This document shows, piece by piece, positions 33,088 through 42,529 of a stretch of 64,000 bases of DNA (position 1 is its first letter; every line of letters starts with the position of its first letter). The notes below the pieces were generated by a model. That model made no database searches, was not told the origin of the DNA, and saw nothing but the letters and a program-made list of their open reading frames with translations. This DNA comes from RYN-230 sp963844695 (GTDB lineage Bacteria > Actinomycetota > Actinomycetes > Streptosporangiales > Streptosporangiaceae). Position numbers and translations under genes: made by a program. The stretch is from positions 42,431 through 106,430 of the forward strand of contig CAWJPL010000020.1 in assembly GCA_963844695.1 (NCBI GenBank), written 5' to 3'.

Positions 33088-33833
33088 CCCGGTTCCCGGG
33101 AGTGCGGCACGACCAGGCCCGATTCGTAAGCCGCCACCACCGCCTGGGTCCGGTCCCGCAGGCCGAGCTTGTTCAGCACCCGGCTCACGTGGGTCTTGAC
33201 CGTCTCCTCGGTGACCACCAGGCGGGCCGATATCTCCGGGTTGGACAGGCCCTCCGCGACGAGCCGCAGGACCTGCGTCTCGCGCGGGGTGAGGGCGGCG
33301 AAGGCGGCCACCGGAGTCGCGTCGGGCTTGGGGCGCATCAGGGCGAACTCCCCGATGAGGCGGCGGGTGATGGCCGGGGCGAGCAGCGCGTCCCCGGCCG
33401 CGACCACCCGGACCGCGTCGAAGAGCCGCTCGGCGGTGACGTCCTTGAGCAGGAAGCCACTGGCCCCGGCGCGCAGCGCGTCGTAGACGTACTCGTCCAG
33501 GTCGAACGTGGTCAGGATGAGCACTCGCGGCCTGCCCGGCGCGGACGCCGCGGCCAGGTCCCGGCTGCCGTCCTCGGGCCGAGGGCTGCTGGCTCCAGCT
33601 GGGCCGACCACCTGCCTGGTGGCCTCGATGCCGTCCATCCGCGGCATCCGGACGTCCATCAGCACGACATCCGGCTGCAGCTCGTGGCAGATCCGCACCG
33701 CCTCGGCGCCGTCGCAGGCGGTGCCCAGCACCGCGAAGTCCGGCTGGGTCCCGAGCAGTTCGGCGAACCCGGTACGGACCACTTGATGGTCATCCGCGAC
33801 CACGATCCTGATGGCCGGGGCCGGGCCGCTCAT
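33084..33833 (-). CDS. NarL/LuxR-type response regulator
   Basis: 249 residues. The receiver begins RIVVADDHQVVRTGFAELL; the phospho-acceptor Asp is in VVLMDVRMPRMDGIEATR. A Ser/Pro-rich insert of about 27 residues (VGPAGASSPRPEDGSRDLAAASAPGRP) interrupts the receiver after alpha-3. The C-terminal LuxR HTH is LTPRETQVLRLVAEGLSNPEISARLVVTEETVKTHVSRVLNKLGLRDRTQAVV. Its ATG overlaps the kinase stop by 4 bp. The pair is divergent from an ABC exporter, its probable target. Confidence 0.94.
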   Translation of the reverse strand: MSGPAPAIRIVVADDHQVVRTGFAELLGTQPDFAVLGTACDGAEAVRICHELQPDVVLMDVRMPRMDGIEATRQVVGPAGASSPRPEDGSRDLAAASAPGRPRVLILTTFDLDEYVYDALRAGASGFLLKDVTAERLFDAVRVVAAGDALLAPAITRRLIGEFALMRPKPDATPVAAFAALTPRETQVLRLVAEGLSNPEISARLVVTEETVKTHVSRVLNKLGLRDRTQAVVAAYESGLVVPHSREPG

Positions 33834-35170
33834 CCCGGCTCCCCTTTCCCGGGCAGGGTGGCGAGGACCAGGAACCCGCCGCCCGCCGCCTCGCCGGTGC
33901 TCAGCTCACCGCCGACAGCGGCGGCCCGCTCCCGCATGCCGAGCAGCCCGTGGCCTTGGTCCGGACGGACTCCGCGCGAGCTGGCGGCGTCCAGCCCGGT
34001 GGCGCCGGATCCAACGGCAGCCGGCCGGGCGGCGCCTGGTCCAGCGGCATCCGTCGAGACCGCGCCGGGCGGTGCTGCGGGTGGCCCGGGCCCGTTGTCC
34101 CGGATCAGCAGTTGCAGCCGGTCGTCCGCGTAGCGCAGTTCCACGTCAACGGCGGCCCCGGGCGCGTGCCGCCGGGCGTTGGTCAGGGCTTCCTGAATGA
34201 TCCGGTAGGCGGCCAGCTCGACCCCCGGATCGAGGGTGACCGGGGTCCCGTGCAGGATCAGCCGGGTTCCGGTGCCGGACGCCTCCCGGGCCGCGTCGAG
34301 CAGTTCGTTGAGCTGGCGCAGCCCTGGCTGTGGCTGACGGTCCGCCACGCCGGTCTCGGTGTCCTCGCGGAGCACGCCGAGCAGCCGCCGCATCTCCGTC
34401 AGCGCGGCCCGGGCGGTGTCCCCGATCGACGACAGCCGCTGCGCCCCGGCCGCGGGCATCCCGGGGGTGGTGAGCCGGGCGGTCTCCGCCTGCACGGCGA
34501 TCATCGAGATGTGGTGCGCCACCACGTCGTGCAGCTCGCGCGAGATGCGGGCGCGTTCCCCCCGCGCCGTGTGCTCGAGCAGGGTGCCCGCGATGGCCTC
34601 CCGCGCGGCGCTGTGCTCGATCGCGTCCCGCTGGGCCCGGCGTGCGCTTCCGGCCAGGGCGGCCGCCGGGCCGAGCGAGGCCAGCAGCAGAGCCGGGATC
34701 TCGGCCGCAGAACCAGACGAGGCCGTCAGCGCCAGGATCAGGAACGGCAGGCTCAGCGCCGCACTCAGCAGGGGTGAGCCGCGGCGGCCGAGCCGGTACG
34801 CCCCGGCCAGCTGGGCGATCAGGCCGGCCACGGTCAGCGTCTGGAACCCGGCGAGCGACACGACGCCCGCCGCGGACATGATGACCGCGGCCCAGGCCGG
34901 CCGGGCCCACAGGAAACCGAGCGGCACGGTGGTGGCCAGGCTGACCAGCGCCAGGACGAAGAGGGACGCCCACCATCCCGCCGCCGCGCCGCCGTTGAGG
35001 GCCCGCCCGCCGTGGGGCGCGCCGTCCACCGCCAGCCACAGCGCCTGGGCCACTGCGAGCATCCCGAGCAGCACCGCCGCGGTGACCGGCGCGTACGGCA
35101 GCGCGGTGAGTCGCCGCCACGTCGCGGTCGCTGCACCACGCCTGTCATCCGCTTGGCCCACGTAAGTCAT
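33830..35170 (-). CDS. HisKA_3-type sensor histidine kinase
   Basis: 446 residues. About five transmembrane segments lie in the first 170 residues, with no large extracellular domain. The dimerisation/phosphoacceptor box is RISRELHDVVAHHISMIAVQAETARL (His in LHDVVAHH). HATPase_c: IIQEALTNARRHAPGAAVDVELRYADDRLQLLIRDNGPG, then GHGLLGMRERAAAVGGELSTGEAAGGGF. A low-complexity Ala/Gly/Ser stretch interrupts the ATP-binding domain. It signals to the overlapping response regulator. Confidence 0.94.
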   Translation of the reverse strand: MTYVGQADDRRGAATATWRRLTALPYAPVTAAVLLGMLAVAQALWLAVDGAPHGGRALNGGAAAGWWASLFVLALVSLATTVPLGFLWARPAWAAVIMSAAGVVSLAGFQTLTVAGLIAQLAGAYRLGRRGSPLLSAALSLPFLILALTASSGSAAEIPALLLASLGPAAALAGSARRAQRDAIEHSAAREAIAGTLLEHTARGERARISRELHDVVAHHISMIAVQAETARLTTPGMPAAGAQRLSSIGDTARAALTEMRRLLGVLREDTETGVADRQPQPGLRQLNELLDAAREASGTGTRLILHGTPVTLDPGVELAAYRIIQEALTNARRHAPGAAVDVELRYADDRLQLLIRDNGPGPPAAPPGAVSTDAAGPGAARPAAVGSGATGLDAASSRGVRPDQGHGLLGMRERAAAVGGELSTGEAAGGGFLVLATLPGKGEPG

Positions 35171-35329
35171 TGTCGCCGCTGGTGCGGCGCCCTGGCGTCA
35201 CCCCCGGTCGCTATCCCCGCGTCCCTCGTGCGGGGGATGCGCGGGCTCCGGCCTCCCCCGGCGCAGCGGCGGGCAAGACCGCTCTGCGGCGGGACGACTG
35301 CGGCGGTGGTCTTCTCTAGCCTTCCTGAC

Positions 35330-36274
35330 ATGGAAGCGACGATCGAGGTATCCGGCCTGCGCAAGAGGTTCGGGCCGACGCTGGCGCTGGACGGGATGTC
35401 GTTCACCGTCCAGCCGGGCCAGGTCACTGGCTTCGTCGGCCCCAACGGGGCCGGGAAGTCCACGACGATGCGGGTGATCCTGGGCCTGGACGCGGCCGAC
35501 GACGGCACCGCGCTGGTGGGCGGCCAGCCGTATGCGAGCTGGCGGCATCCGCTGAGCCGGGTCGGGGCGCTGCTGGACGCGGCCGCGCTGCAGCCCAGCC
35601 GCAGCGCCCGGAACCATCTCCTGTGGCTGGCCCATTCGCAGGGCCTGACGGCCCGGCGGGTTGACGCGGTGATCGAGCAGGCGGGCCTGCAGACGGTCGC
35701 CAGGCGCAAGGCGGGCGGCTACTCCCTGGGCATGCGGCAGCGGCTGGGGATCGCCGCGGCCATGCTCGGCGACCCGCCGGTGCTCATGATGGACGAGCCG
35801 TTCAACGGCATGGACCCCGAGGGCATCGTGTGGATGCGCGGGTTCCTGCGCTCGCTGGCCGGGCAGGGCCGCGCGGTACTGGTGTCCAGCCACCTGATGA
35901 GCGAACTGCAGGACACCGCCGATCACCTGGTGGTGGTCGGCCGCGGCCGGGCCATCGCGGACACCAGCGTCCGCGAGCTGCTCGCCGCCGCCTCCCACGA
36001 CCGGATCACCGTGCGCACGTCAGCGCGGTCGGAGGCGATGACGGTGCTAGCCCACGCGGGGGCCACCGTCGCCGCCACCGACCGCGACACGCTGACCGTC
36101 TCGGGGCTGCCCCCGGAGCGGGTCGTGGCGCTGCTCGGCGAGAGCGCGGTGCCGTTCTCGGAGATGTCCCCGCACCGGGCCAGCCTGGAGGAGGCCTACA
36201 TGGAACTCACCCGGGACGAGGTCGAGTTCCGCGCGGAGCCAGTAGCGGAGCCCGCAGAGGAGGCCACGTCATGA
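35330..36274 (+). CDS. ABC transporter ATP-binding protein (DrrA/CcmA-like exporter type)
   Basis: 314 residues from ATG 35330. Walker A GPNGAGKST, signature YSLGMRQRLGIAAAMLGDPPVLMMDEPFNGMDPEG with Walker B, switch VLVSSHLMSEL. The C-terminal DUF4162-like domain follows. Its stop overlaps the first permease ATG (36271). It powers export or membrane remodelling with the two permeases and is divergent from a two-component system. Confidence 0.95.
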   Translation: MEATIEVSGLRKRFGPTLALDGMSFTVQPGQVTGFVGPNGAGKSTTMRVILGLDAADDGTALVGGQPYASWRHPLSRVGALLDAAALQPSRSARNHLLWLAHSQGLTARRVDAVIEQAGLQTVARRKAGGYSLGMRQRLGIAAAMLGDPPVLMMDEPFNGMDPEGIVWMRGFLRSLAGQGRAVLVSSHLMSELQDTADHLVVVGRGRAIADTSVRELLAAASHDRITVRTSARSEAMTVLAHAGATVAATDRDTLTVSGLPPERVVALLGESAVPFSEMSPHRASLEEAYMELTRDEVEFRAEPVAEPAEEATS

Positions 36275-37883
36275 CGGCACAGGCCACGAGGCCGCATCCG
36301 CCAGCCGCACAGCCCGGGCGGGACGGGTTCGCCCAGCTCGTCCACGCGGAGTGGACCAAGCTGCGGACCGTGCGCGGCTGGATCATCGGCCTGGTCGTCG
36401 CGGCGCTGGTGATGGTCGGGATCGGATTGCTGACCGCGGTGGGCGGCAGTAGCTCCTGCCAGGAGGTGGGCGGCGGCCCAGCCCGGCACGGCCGGGCCTG
36501 CGGGCCCACCTTCACGGTGGGGCCAGGCGGTGAGCCGGTGACCGACAGCTTCTATTTCGTCCGCCAGCCGCTCAGCGGGAACGGCAGCATCACCGTCCGG
36601 GTGACCTCGCTGACCGGCCGGATCCCGCCCGCGAACGGCGACGTCCCGCTCAGTCCGAACGCCTCACCCGACACCCGCCCCGGCCTCGTGTCCTGGGCCA
36701 AGTGCGGGGTGATCATCAAGGAGAGCACCCGGCCGGGATCGGCGTACGCGGCGATCATGGTCACCGCTGACCACGGAGTCCGCCTGCAGGGCAACTACAC
36801 CAGCTGACACCGCGGGCCAGCCGGGCGCCGTGTCGGCGGCGTCCCCGCGCTGGCTGCGGCTGACCCGCTCCGGCGACGTGGTCACCGGCTACGACTCGGC
36901 CGACGGGACCCACTGGACCCAGGTCGGCACCGTTCAGCTGGCCGGGCTGTCCCCGACCGTCCAGGCCGGGCTGTTCACCACCTCCCCGGCCTACCAGTCG
37001 ATCACCTCGAACTTCGGCGGCGGGACCAGCGGGAGTGTCCTGCCCAGCCAGGCCACCGGCGTCTTCGACCACGTCAGCCGGTCGGGCCGGTGGCCGGCCG
37101 GGACCTGGTCCGGCGATTACGTCGACGCCGCCGGCGGGTCGGGAGTCGGCGGGTACCACCAGGCCGGCGGCCGGTTCAGCGGTGACCGGGTCCGGCGACA
37201 TCGCACCGATCGTGTCCGGGGCCGACGAGGGCCAGACACTGACCATCGCGAACCTCCTGGTGGGCACGTTCGCCGGGCTGATCGGGGTGCTCGTGGTCGC
37301 GGCCATGTTCATCACCGCCGAGTACCGCCGCGGCCTGATCCGCACCACCCTGGCCGCGAGCCCGCGGCGGGGCCGGGTACTGGCGGCGAAGGCCCTCGTG
37401 ATCGGCGCGGCCACCTTCGTGATCGGCCTGGTCGCGGCCACGGCCGGGGTCACCCTCGGGGCCCAGATAGCGCGGCACAACGCGTACGTGTTCCCGGCGA
37501 CGTGGACGACCGAGCTGCGGGTGGTCGCCGGCACCGCGGCGCTGCTCGCGGTGGCCGCGGTGCTGGCCCTGGCCCTCGGCGCCGTGCTGCGCCGCAGCGT
37601 GGCCGCGGTCAGCATCGTGGTCGTGGCGATCGTGCTCCCGTACATCCTGAGCGTCGCCTCGGTCCTGCCGGTCGGCGTCCTGGACTGGCTGCTGCGGCTC
37701 ACCCCGGCCGCGGCCTTCGCGATCCAGCAGGCCACGCCGCAGTACCCGCAGGTCACTGCCCTCTACTCGCCTGGGACCGGGTACTTCCCGCTGGCGCCGT
37801 GGGCCGGTTTCGCCGTGCTGTGCGCGTGGACCGCGCTCGCCCTCGGCCTGGCCGCGGTGCTGATCCGCCGGAGGGACGCATGA
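36271..37883 (+). pseudogene. ABC exporter permease with extracytoplasmic sandwich domain, two frame breaks
   Basis: MTAQATRPHPPAAQPGRDGFAQLVHAEWTKLRTVRGWIIGLVVAALVMVGIGLLTAV is the ABC2-type opening (first helix). A large extracellular segment follows (SFYFVRQPLSGNGSITVRVTSL, then SWAKCGVIIKESTRPGSAYAAIMVTADHGVRLQGNY, WLRLTRSGDVVTGYDSADGTHWTQVGTV), resembling a DUF1349/LamG-type beta-sandwich. An extra T at 36805 and an extra G near 37184 break the frame. The last part contains the remaining helices (LLVGTFAGLIGVLVVAAMFITAEYRRGLIRTT). The repaired protein is about 537 residues. Confidence 0.85.
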
Positions 37884-38724
37884 GCCAGGCCGGGCCGGCC
37901 GGCCAGCTGAGCCTCCCCCTCACGCGGCACGCCAGCCTGACGGGCCTGCGGGACGCAGCTGCACGCGGAATGGACCAAGCTGCGCACCGTGACCGGCCCG
38001 GCCTGGTTGCTGATCGCCACGGTCGCCGCGACCGTGGCGGTCAGCGCCGCGGCGAGTGCCGCCGTCCGGTGCCCGTCCGGCGTCGCCTGCCCGGTCAACA
38101 CCGCCAGGCTCAGCCTGACCGGGATCCAGTTCGGCCAGGCCGTCGTGGCCGTCCTGGCGGTCCTGGTCATCAGCGGCGAGTACAGCACCGGCATGATCCG
38201 GACCACCTTCGCGGCCATGCCGCACCGGGTCACCGTGCTCGGCGCCAAGGCGGCCATCCTCAGCGGCCTGGTGCTGGCCGCCGGCAGCCATCGCGGTGCT
38301 CGGCTCGGTGCTCACCGGGCGGCTCATCCTGCCCGGCCACGGTTTCACCGCGGCGCGTGGCTTCCCGCCGCTGTCCCTGGCCGACGGGCCCGTGCTGCGG
38401 GCCGCCGCCGGGTCGGTCCTCTACCTGGCCCTGATCGCCCTGCTGAGCCTGGGGATAGCCACGGCCGTACGGGAGCCCGCCGTCGCTATCGGCGTCGTCC
38501 TCGGCCTGCTCTACCTCGCCCCGATCATCGCCCCGCTGCTGAACCAGCACTGGCACCGCCACCTCGAGCAGATCAGCCCGACCACCGCAGGCCTGACCAT
38601 CCAGGCCACCACCGGCTTGCGCAGCCTGCCCATCAGCCCGTGGGGTGGCCTGGGCGTGCTCGCCGCGTGGGCTGCGGCGGCCCTGCTGGCCGGCGGGCTG
38701 GTGCTCCGGCTGCGGGACGCCTGA
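37880..38724 (+). pseudogene. Second ABC exporter permease, two frame breaks
   Basis: ATG 37880 overlaps the previous stop. MSQAGPAGQLSLPLTRHASLTGLRD is followed after an extra base near 37955 by LHAEWTKLRTVTGPAWLLIATVAATVAVSAAASA, matching the first permease's HAEWTKLRTV. A second extra base at about 38286 precedes AIAVLGSVLTGRLILPGHGFTAARGFPPLSLADGPVLRAAAG. About six hydrophobic segments; VISGEYSTGMIRTTFAAMPHRVTVLGAK is the family loop. The repaired product is about 281 residues. Confidence 0.87.
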
Positions 38725-38767
38725 CGCGGGCCTGCCGGACCCGGGGGTGATGCCGTTATCGTGACTC

Positions 38768-39622
38768 ATGACCTCCTCGCTGGTCCGGAGTGCGCACGTG
38801 GCTACCAACGCCCTGCACTCGCTGATCTACTTCGCGCCCGAGACCGAGCAGCAGCTGACCAGCGCCGGACTCAAGCCCGGCCGGATGTGCTACTTCGCGG
38901 GGCGCGCGGCCCCGATGGGAGCGGTCAGCGGCGGCGTGGTCACTGCGACCTTCTACAACTTCAGCCCGGGCCTGGTCGCCCGTTGCATCCCGCAGGCGTG
39001 GGACCTGGCCCAGCCGGACGCCGTGGTCAGCGCCCGGTTCGCCGCGGCGGACGCGGCCCTGACCCGGCTGCTCGGCCCGGAGATCATCACCTCGCCGGAC
39101 ATGGTCACGCTGGCCGTGCTGGCCCGGGAGGCGGCCCGGGTCTGCCGCCCGGAAGGCCGCCCGCTCTACGCCGGCCACGCCGACCTGGACTGGCCCGAGG
39201 ACCCGCACCTGGTGATGTGGCACGCACTGTCCCTGCTGCGTGAGTATCGCGGCGACGGGCACATCTGCGCCCTGCTCGGCGCCGGGCTGTCCGGCCTCGA
39301 GGCACTGGTCACTCACACAGCTACCGGCCAGGGTTTCGTTAGAGAATTCGCGCAGGCCAGCCGCGGCTGGAGTGACGAGGAGTGGAAGGGCGCGGTCGGG
39401 GCGCTGACCGCCCGGGGGCTGCTGGCCGCCGACGGGTCGCTGACGCCGGCCGGGGAGGCGCTGCGGGGCCACGTCGAGGAGGAGACCGACCGGCTGGACG
39501 CGGACCCCTGGCAGCATCTGGGCGACCAGGACACCGAGGAGGTCGTGCGCATCGGCAAGGCGATGACGCGCACGGTCATGAAGGCCGGCGCGTTCCCGCG
39601 GGAGGGTGTGTTCGCGCGGTAG
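38768..39622 (+). CDS. SCO6745-family protein
   Basis: 284 residues. HSLIYFAPETEQQLTSAGLKPGRMCYFAGRAAPMGAVSGGVVTATFYNFSPGLVARCIPQAW is the strongly conserved N-terminal signature of this actinobacterial family; HLVMWHALSLLREYRGDGHICALL and the SRGWSDEEWKGAVGALTARGLL MarR-like end complete it. It is common in actinobacteria, with helix-turn-helix-like C-terminal parts. Function unknown. Confidence 0.9.
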   Translation: MTSSLVRSAHVATNALHSLIYFAPETEQQLTSAGLKPGRMCYFAGRAAPMGAVSGGVVTATFYNFSPGLVARCIPQAWDLAQPDAVVSARFAAADAALTRLLGPEIITSPDMVTLAVLAREAARVCRPEGRPLYAGHADLDWPEDPHLVMWHALSLLREYRGDGHICALLGAGLSGLEALVTHTATGQGFVREFAQASRGWSDEEWKGAVGALTARGLLAADGSLTPAGEALRGHVEEETDRLDADPWQHLGDQDTEEVVRIGKAMTRTVMKAGAFPREGVFAR

Positions 39623-39742
39623 CCGCTCAGGCAGCACGGAACGTTCCCGTCGGGTCGGCGTGCGGGGCAGGTGTCACCAAGACGGCACCGGACCGGCGGG
39701 CACTGGCCTCTCGGCTGGTCAGTGCCCGCCGGCACCGGCGGC

Positions 39743-40138
39743 TCAGTAGCGGCCGGCCAGATGCGCCCGGCCTGCCGGAGGTTCGTAGGGGTCGGGCCAG
39801 AAATCGGTGATCCGCACGATGCGGCCGGCCCCGTCGAGGTCGAAGAAGCACAGCCCCGGCTGGCTGGCCCCCGCGTCGGAGAACTCGATCATGCTCACCG
39901 CGGCGCGGTCCTGGCTGACGATGCGCTGCACCGTCAGGTGCCAGTCGCCGGGGAACCCCTCGGCGTTGAACCGGACGTAGGCGTCCCGGCCGCTGACCCG
40001 CTCCCGGGTCTGCGGAACCTCATAGACCACGTCCTCGGCCAGCAGGGCCCCGAACGCGCCCCAGTCCCTGGCCTCCGCCGCGGCCCAGTACTCGGCCACC
40101 ACCCGCCCGGCGCCTGCCGCCTGCTCCGCACCACTCAT
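39743..40138 (-). CDS. NTF2-like / SnoaL-domain protein
   Basis: 131 residues from ATG 40138. VVAEYWAAAEARDWGAFGALLAEDVVYEVPQTRERVSGRDAYVRFNAEGFPGDWHLTVQRIVSQDRAAVS, then GLCFFDLDGAGRIVRITDFWPDPYEPPAGRAHLAGRY, is the common nuclear-transport-factor-2-like family with the terminal WPDPYE-PP-R motif. Small-ligand or isomerase-type fold; function unknown. Confidence 0.88.
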   Translation of the reverse strand: MSGAEQAAGAGRVVAEYWAAAEARDWGAFGALLAEDVVYEVPQTRERVSGRDAYVRFNAEGFPGDWHLTVQRIVSQDRAAVSMIEFSDAGASQPGLCFFDLDGAGRIVRITDFWPDPYEPPAGRAHLAGRY

Positions 40139-40272
40139 GCCGGCCAAGCTACCGGCGGCATCCGACAGAAACCGTGTCCCCGCCGCACCAGGCCGTCGTC
40201 CAGCGATATGAATCTCGTGCGGCCTGCGTGGCTGGTGTTGCCTGTGTGCCGTCGGGCCAGGCATCCCGCGAA

Positions 40273-40322
40273 CGTGATCAACCGATAGGTGTTGCGATAA
40301 CGACACCAATCGGTTGATCACG
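40273..40322. promoter_or_regulatory. 50-bp near-perfect palindrome between two divergent genes
   Basis: Left arm CGTGATCAACCGATAGGTGT (40273-40292), ten-base centre tgcgataacg, right arm ACACCAATCGGTTGATCACG (40303-40322): 19 of 20 positions pair. No T tract follows, so a terminator is unlikely. It lies between an NTF2-like gene (minus) and the YCII/sigma operon (plus), in a 338-bp stretch (40139-40476) with no gene. An operator or cruciform-type regulatory site is likely. Confidence 0.7.
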
Positions 40323-40476
40323 AACTCATCGTCGCCTCCGATGGCCCCCTCTGGCGGCTGACCGATAGGACTGGACGACGGGGAAGCCGGAAGATTGTTT
40401 TGTTCCCGGTGTCGATGGCGTGGCTCGCTGTCCGTCTCCTAGGTGTCTGAACCACCGAGGCAAGGGGAGTGCAATT

Positions 40477-40830
40477 GTGAAGTACATGCTGCTGATCATG
40501 GGTTTCCGCGAGGGCGAGGACATGCTCCAGCCGCCGAGCAGCGGAGCGCCCTCGGCGGAGGAGTTCATGCACTACCAGCGGGAACTCGGGCAGGCCGGCG
40601 TGCACGTCGACTCCGGCCTGCTCCAGTCCTTTGAGGACGCCACCCAGGTGCAGGTCAACGACGCTGGCGAGCGGCTGGTGACCAACGGGCCGTTCGCAGA
40701 GTCCCGCGAGTACCTGGGCGGCTATCAGATCATCGACGTCCCCGACCTCGACGCGGCGCTTGACTGGGCGGCCAGGTGCCCGGGCGCGAAGTACGGGCGC
40801 GTCGAGGTGCGTCCGCTCGTGGAGTTCTGA
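40477..40830 (+). CDS. YCII-related (DGPF) domain protein
   Basis: 117 residues from GTG 40477, with GGGGAG about 9 bases upstream. VKYMLLIMGFREGEDML is the YCII opening; DAGERLVTNGPFAESREYLGGYQIIDVPDLDAALDWAARCP is the DGPF motif. YCII/DGPF genes typically lie upstream of ECF sigma factors of this kind. The 3' end overlaps the possible start of the sigma gene. Function unknown. Confidence 0.92.
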   Translation: MKYMLLIMGFREGEDMLQPPSSGAPSAEEFMHYQRELGQAGVHVDSGLLQSFEDATQVQVNDAGERLVTNGPFAESREYLGGYQIIDVPDLDAALDWAARCPGAKYGRVEVRPLVEF

Positions 40831-40870
40831 GGGCCAGGGCGATGGGCCGGCAGGCGAGCCGATCGAGGCA

Positions 40871-42088
40871 GTGTTCCGGGAGGAGCGCGGCCGCCTGCTG
40901 GCCCTGCTCGCGGCCCGGTTCGGCGACCTCGATCTCGCCGAGGAGGTTACGGCTGAAGCCCTTCTCGCAGCGGTGGAGACCTGGCCACGCTCCGGGGTCC
41001 CGCGCGAGCCGCTGGCCTGGCTGGCCACCACGGCCCGGCGCAAGGCTCTGGACCGGATCCGGCGGGACGCCACGCTGGCCACGAAGCTCGCCACCCTGCA
41101 CGCCGACGCCGATCCAGCGCGCCGCATCCAGCCGGTCCCCGAGCACGAGCACATCCCCGACGACCGGTTGCAGCTCATCTTCGCCTGCTGTCACCCTGCC
41201 CTCGACCTGGACATCCAGACCGGGCTCACGCTGCGTTACGTCGCGGGCCTGAGCACCGCTGAGATCGCGCAGGCCTTCCTCGTCCCGCCGGCGACCATGG
41301 CCCAGCGCCTCACCCGCGGCAAGCGCAAGATCCAGCAGAGCCGCATCCCCTTCCGCGTGCCCGGCCCGGACGAGCTCGACGGCCGCCTGAGCCTGGTTCT
41401 GCACGTCGTCTACCTCATCTTCACCGAGGGCTACGCGGCCACCAGCCACGACGACCTGGTCCGACGCGATCTGGTGGACGAGGCCATCCGGCTGGCCCGG
41501 ATCCTGCACCGGCTGATGCCCGGCGAGCCCCGGGTCACTGGCCTGCTCGCACTCATGCTGCTCACCGACGCCAGACGCCCGGCCAGGGTCAACGGCCATG
41601 GCCTCGCCGTCTCGCTGGAAGACCAGGACCGCGGCCTGTGGGATACCTCGATGATCGAGGAAGGCGCCGGGCTGGCCACCCAGGCCCTCACTCACCACCC
41701 ACCCAACAGCTGGTCCGTCCAGGCCGCCATCGCCGCACTGCACGACGAGGCGCCGTCTTTCCAGGAGACTGACTGGCGCCAGGTGCGCCTGCTCTACGAC
41801 GAGCTGTTCGCGCTGACCCCGACCCCCGTGGTCGCCCTCAACCGGGCCATCGCGATCTCCTGGCACGAGGGCCCGCAGGCCGGCCTTGACCACCTCGAGG
41901 CCCTCGCCGGCCAACCCGGCCTGGCCCGCCAGCACTACTGGCACGCCGCCCGCGGCCACACACTCGCCAGGCTCGGACGTCACACCGCCGCCGCAAAGGC
42001 CTACCGACGGGCCAGCGAACTCGCCCAGACACCGGCCGAGATCGCCTACCTCACATCACGCGCCGAGAAATACACCACTCCGGGCTGA
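40871..42088 (+). CDS. ECF sigma factor, SigI/DUF6596 type
   Basis: About 405 residues from GTG 40871 (VFREERGRLLALLAARFGDLDLAEEVTAEALLAAVETWPRSGVPREPLAWLATTARRKALDRIRRD, sigma region 2). Region 4 is ALDLDIQTGLTLRYVAGLSTAEIAQAFLVPPATMAQRLTRGKRKIQQSRIPFRVP. The long C-terminal domain has TPR-like helices (LLYDELFALTPTPVVALNRAIAISWHEGPQAGLDHLEAL). The frame stays open upstream into the YCII gene with only a TTG (40760), so the start is uncertain and coupled to YCII. Confidence 0.88.
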   Translation: MFREERGRLLALLAARFGDLDLAEEVTAEALLAAVETWPRSGVPREPLAWLATTARRKALDRIRRDATLATKLATLHADADPARRIQPVPEHEHIPDDRLQLIFACCHPALDLDIQTGLTLRYVAGLSTAEIAQAFLVPPATMAQRLTRGKRKIQQSRIPFRVPGPDELDGRLSLVLHVVYLIFTEGYAATSHDDLVRRDLVDEAIRLARILHRLMPGEPRVTGLLALMLLTDARRPARVNGHGLAVSLEDQDRGLWDTSMIEEGAGLATQALTHHPPNSWSVQAAIAALHDEAPSFQETDWRQVRLLYDELFALTPTPVVALNRAIAISWHEGPQAGLDHLEALAGQPGLARQHYWHAARGHTLARLGRHTAAAKAYRRASELAQTPAEIAYLTSRAEKYTTPG

Positions 42089-42165
42089 ACCGGCCCTGCG
42101 CACATCTTTGATCCGCCCCGCCCGCCAGTGGGGGCAGAGGTAGCCAGTCTGGTTAGCTTCAGGGC

Positions 42166-42525
42166 ATGCCGAGTGTCATCAAGACCGTCACGTTCGACGC
42201 CGCGGACGCACTGGCGCTGGCCGGGTTCTGGGCGGCGGTGTTCGGGTCCGACGTCGAGGAGGAGTCCACCGCCGAGAAGGCGTTCCTCGAGGCGGCGGGC
42301 TGGGGTGGTCCGAACATCTGGTTCGTCCGGGTTCCCGAAGGCAAGACAGCCAAGAACCGGATGCACTTCGACCTGCGTGCGCCAGGCCCGGCCGCCGAGG
42401 AGGTGGCCAGGCTGGAGAACCTGGGCGCCCGGGTCCTGGAGCGCCACGAGCACCATGTGCTCATGGCGGACCCGGAAGGCAACGAGTTCTGCGTCGAACC
42501 GGGCCCGGCGGACACGCTGCGGTAA
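42166..42525 (+). CDS. VOC-family (glyoxalase-like) protein
   Basis: 119 residues. IKTVTFDAADALALAGFWAAVFGSDVEEESTAEKAFLEAAGWGGPNIWFVRVPEGKTAKNRMHFDLRAPGPAAEEVARLENLGARVLERHEHHVLMADPEGNEFCVE is a single VOC domain. It is organised like the VOC gene at 12927-13328 and may be a paralogue. Function unknown. It converges on the methyltransferase (4-bp gap). Confidence 0.88.
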   Translation: MPSVIKTVTFDAADALALAGFWAAVFGSDVEEESTAEKAFLEAAGWGGPNIWFVRVPEGKTAKNRMHFDLRAPGPAAEEVARLENLGARVLERHEHHVLMADPEGNEFCVEPGPADTLR

Positions 42526-42529
42526 CCGC

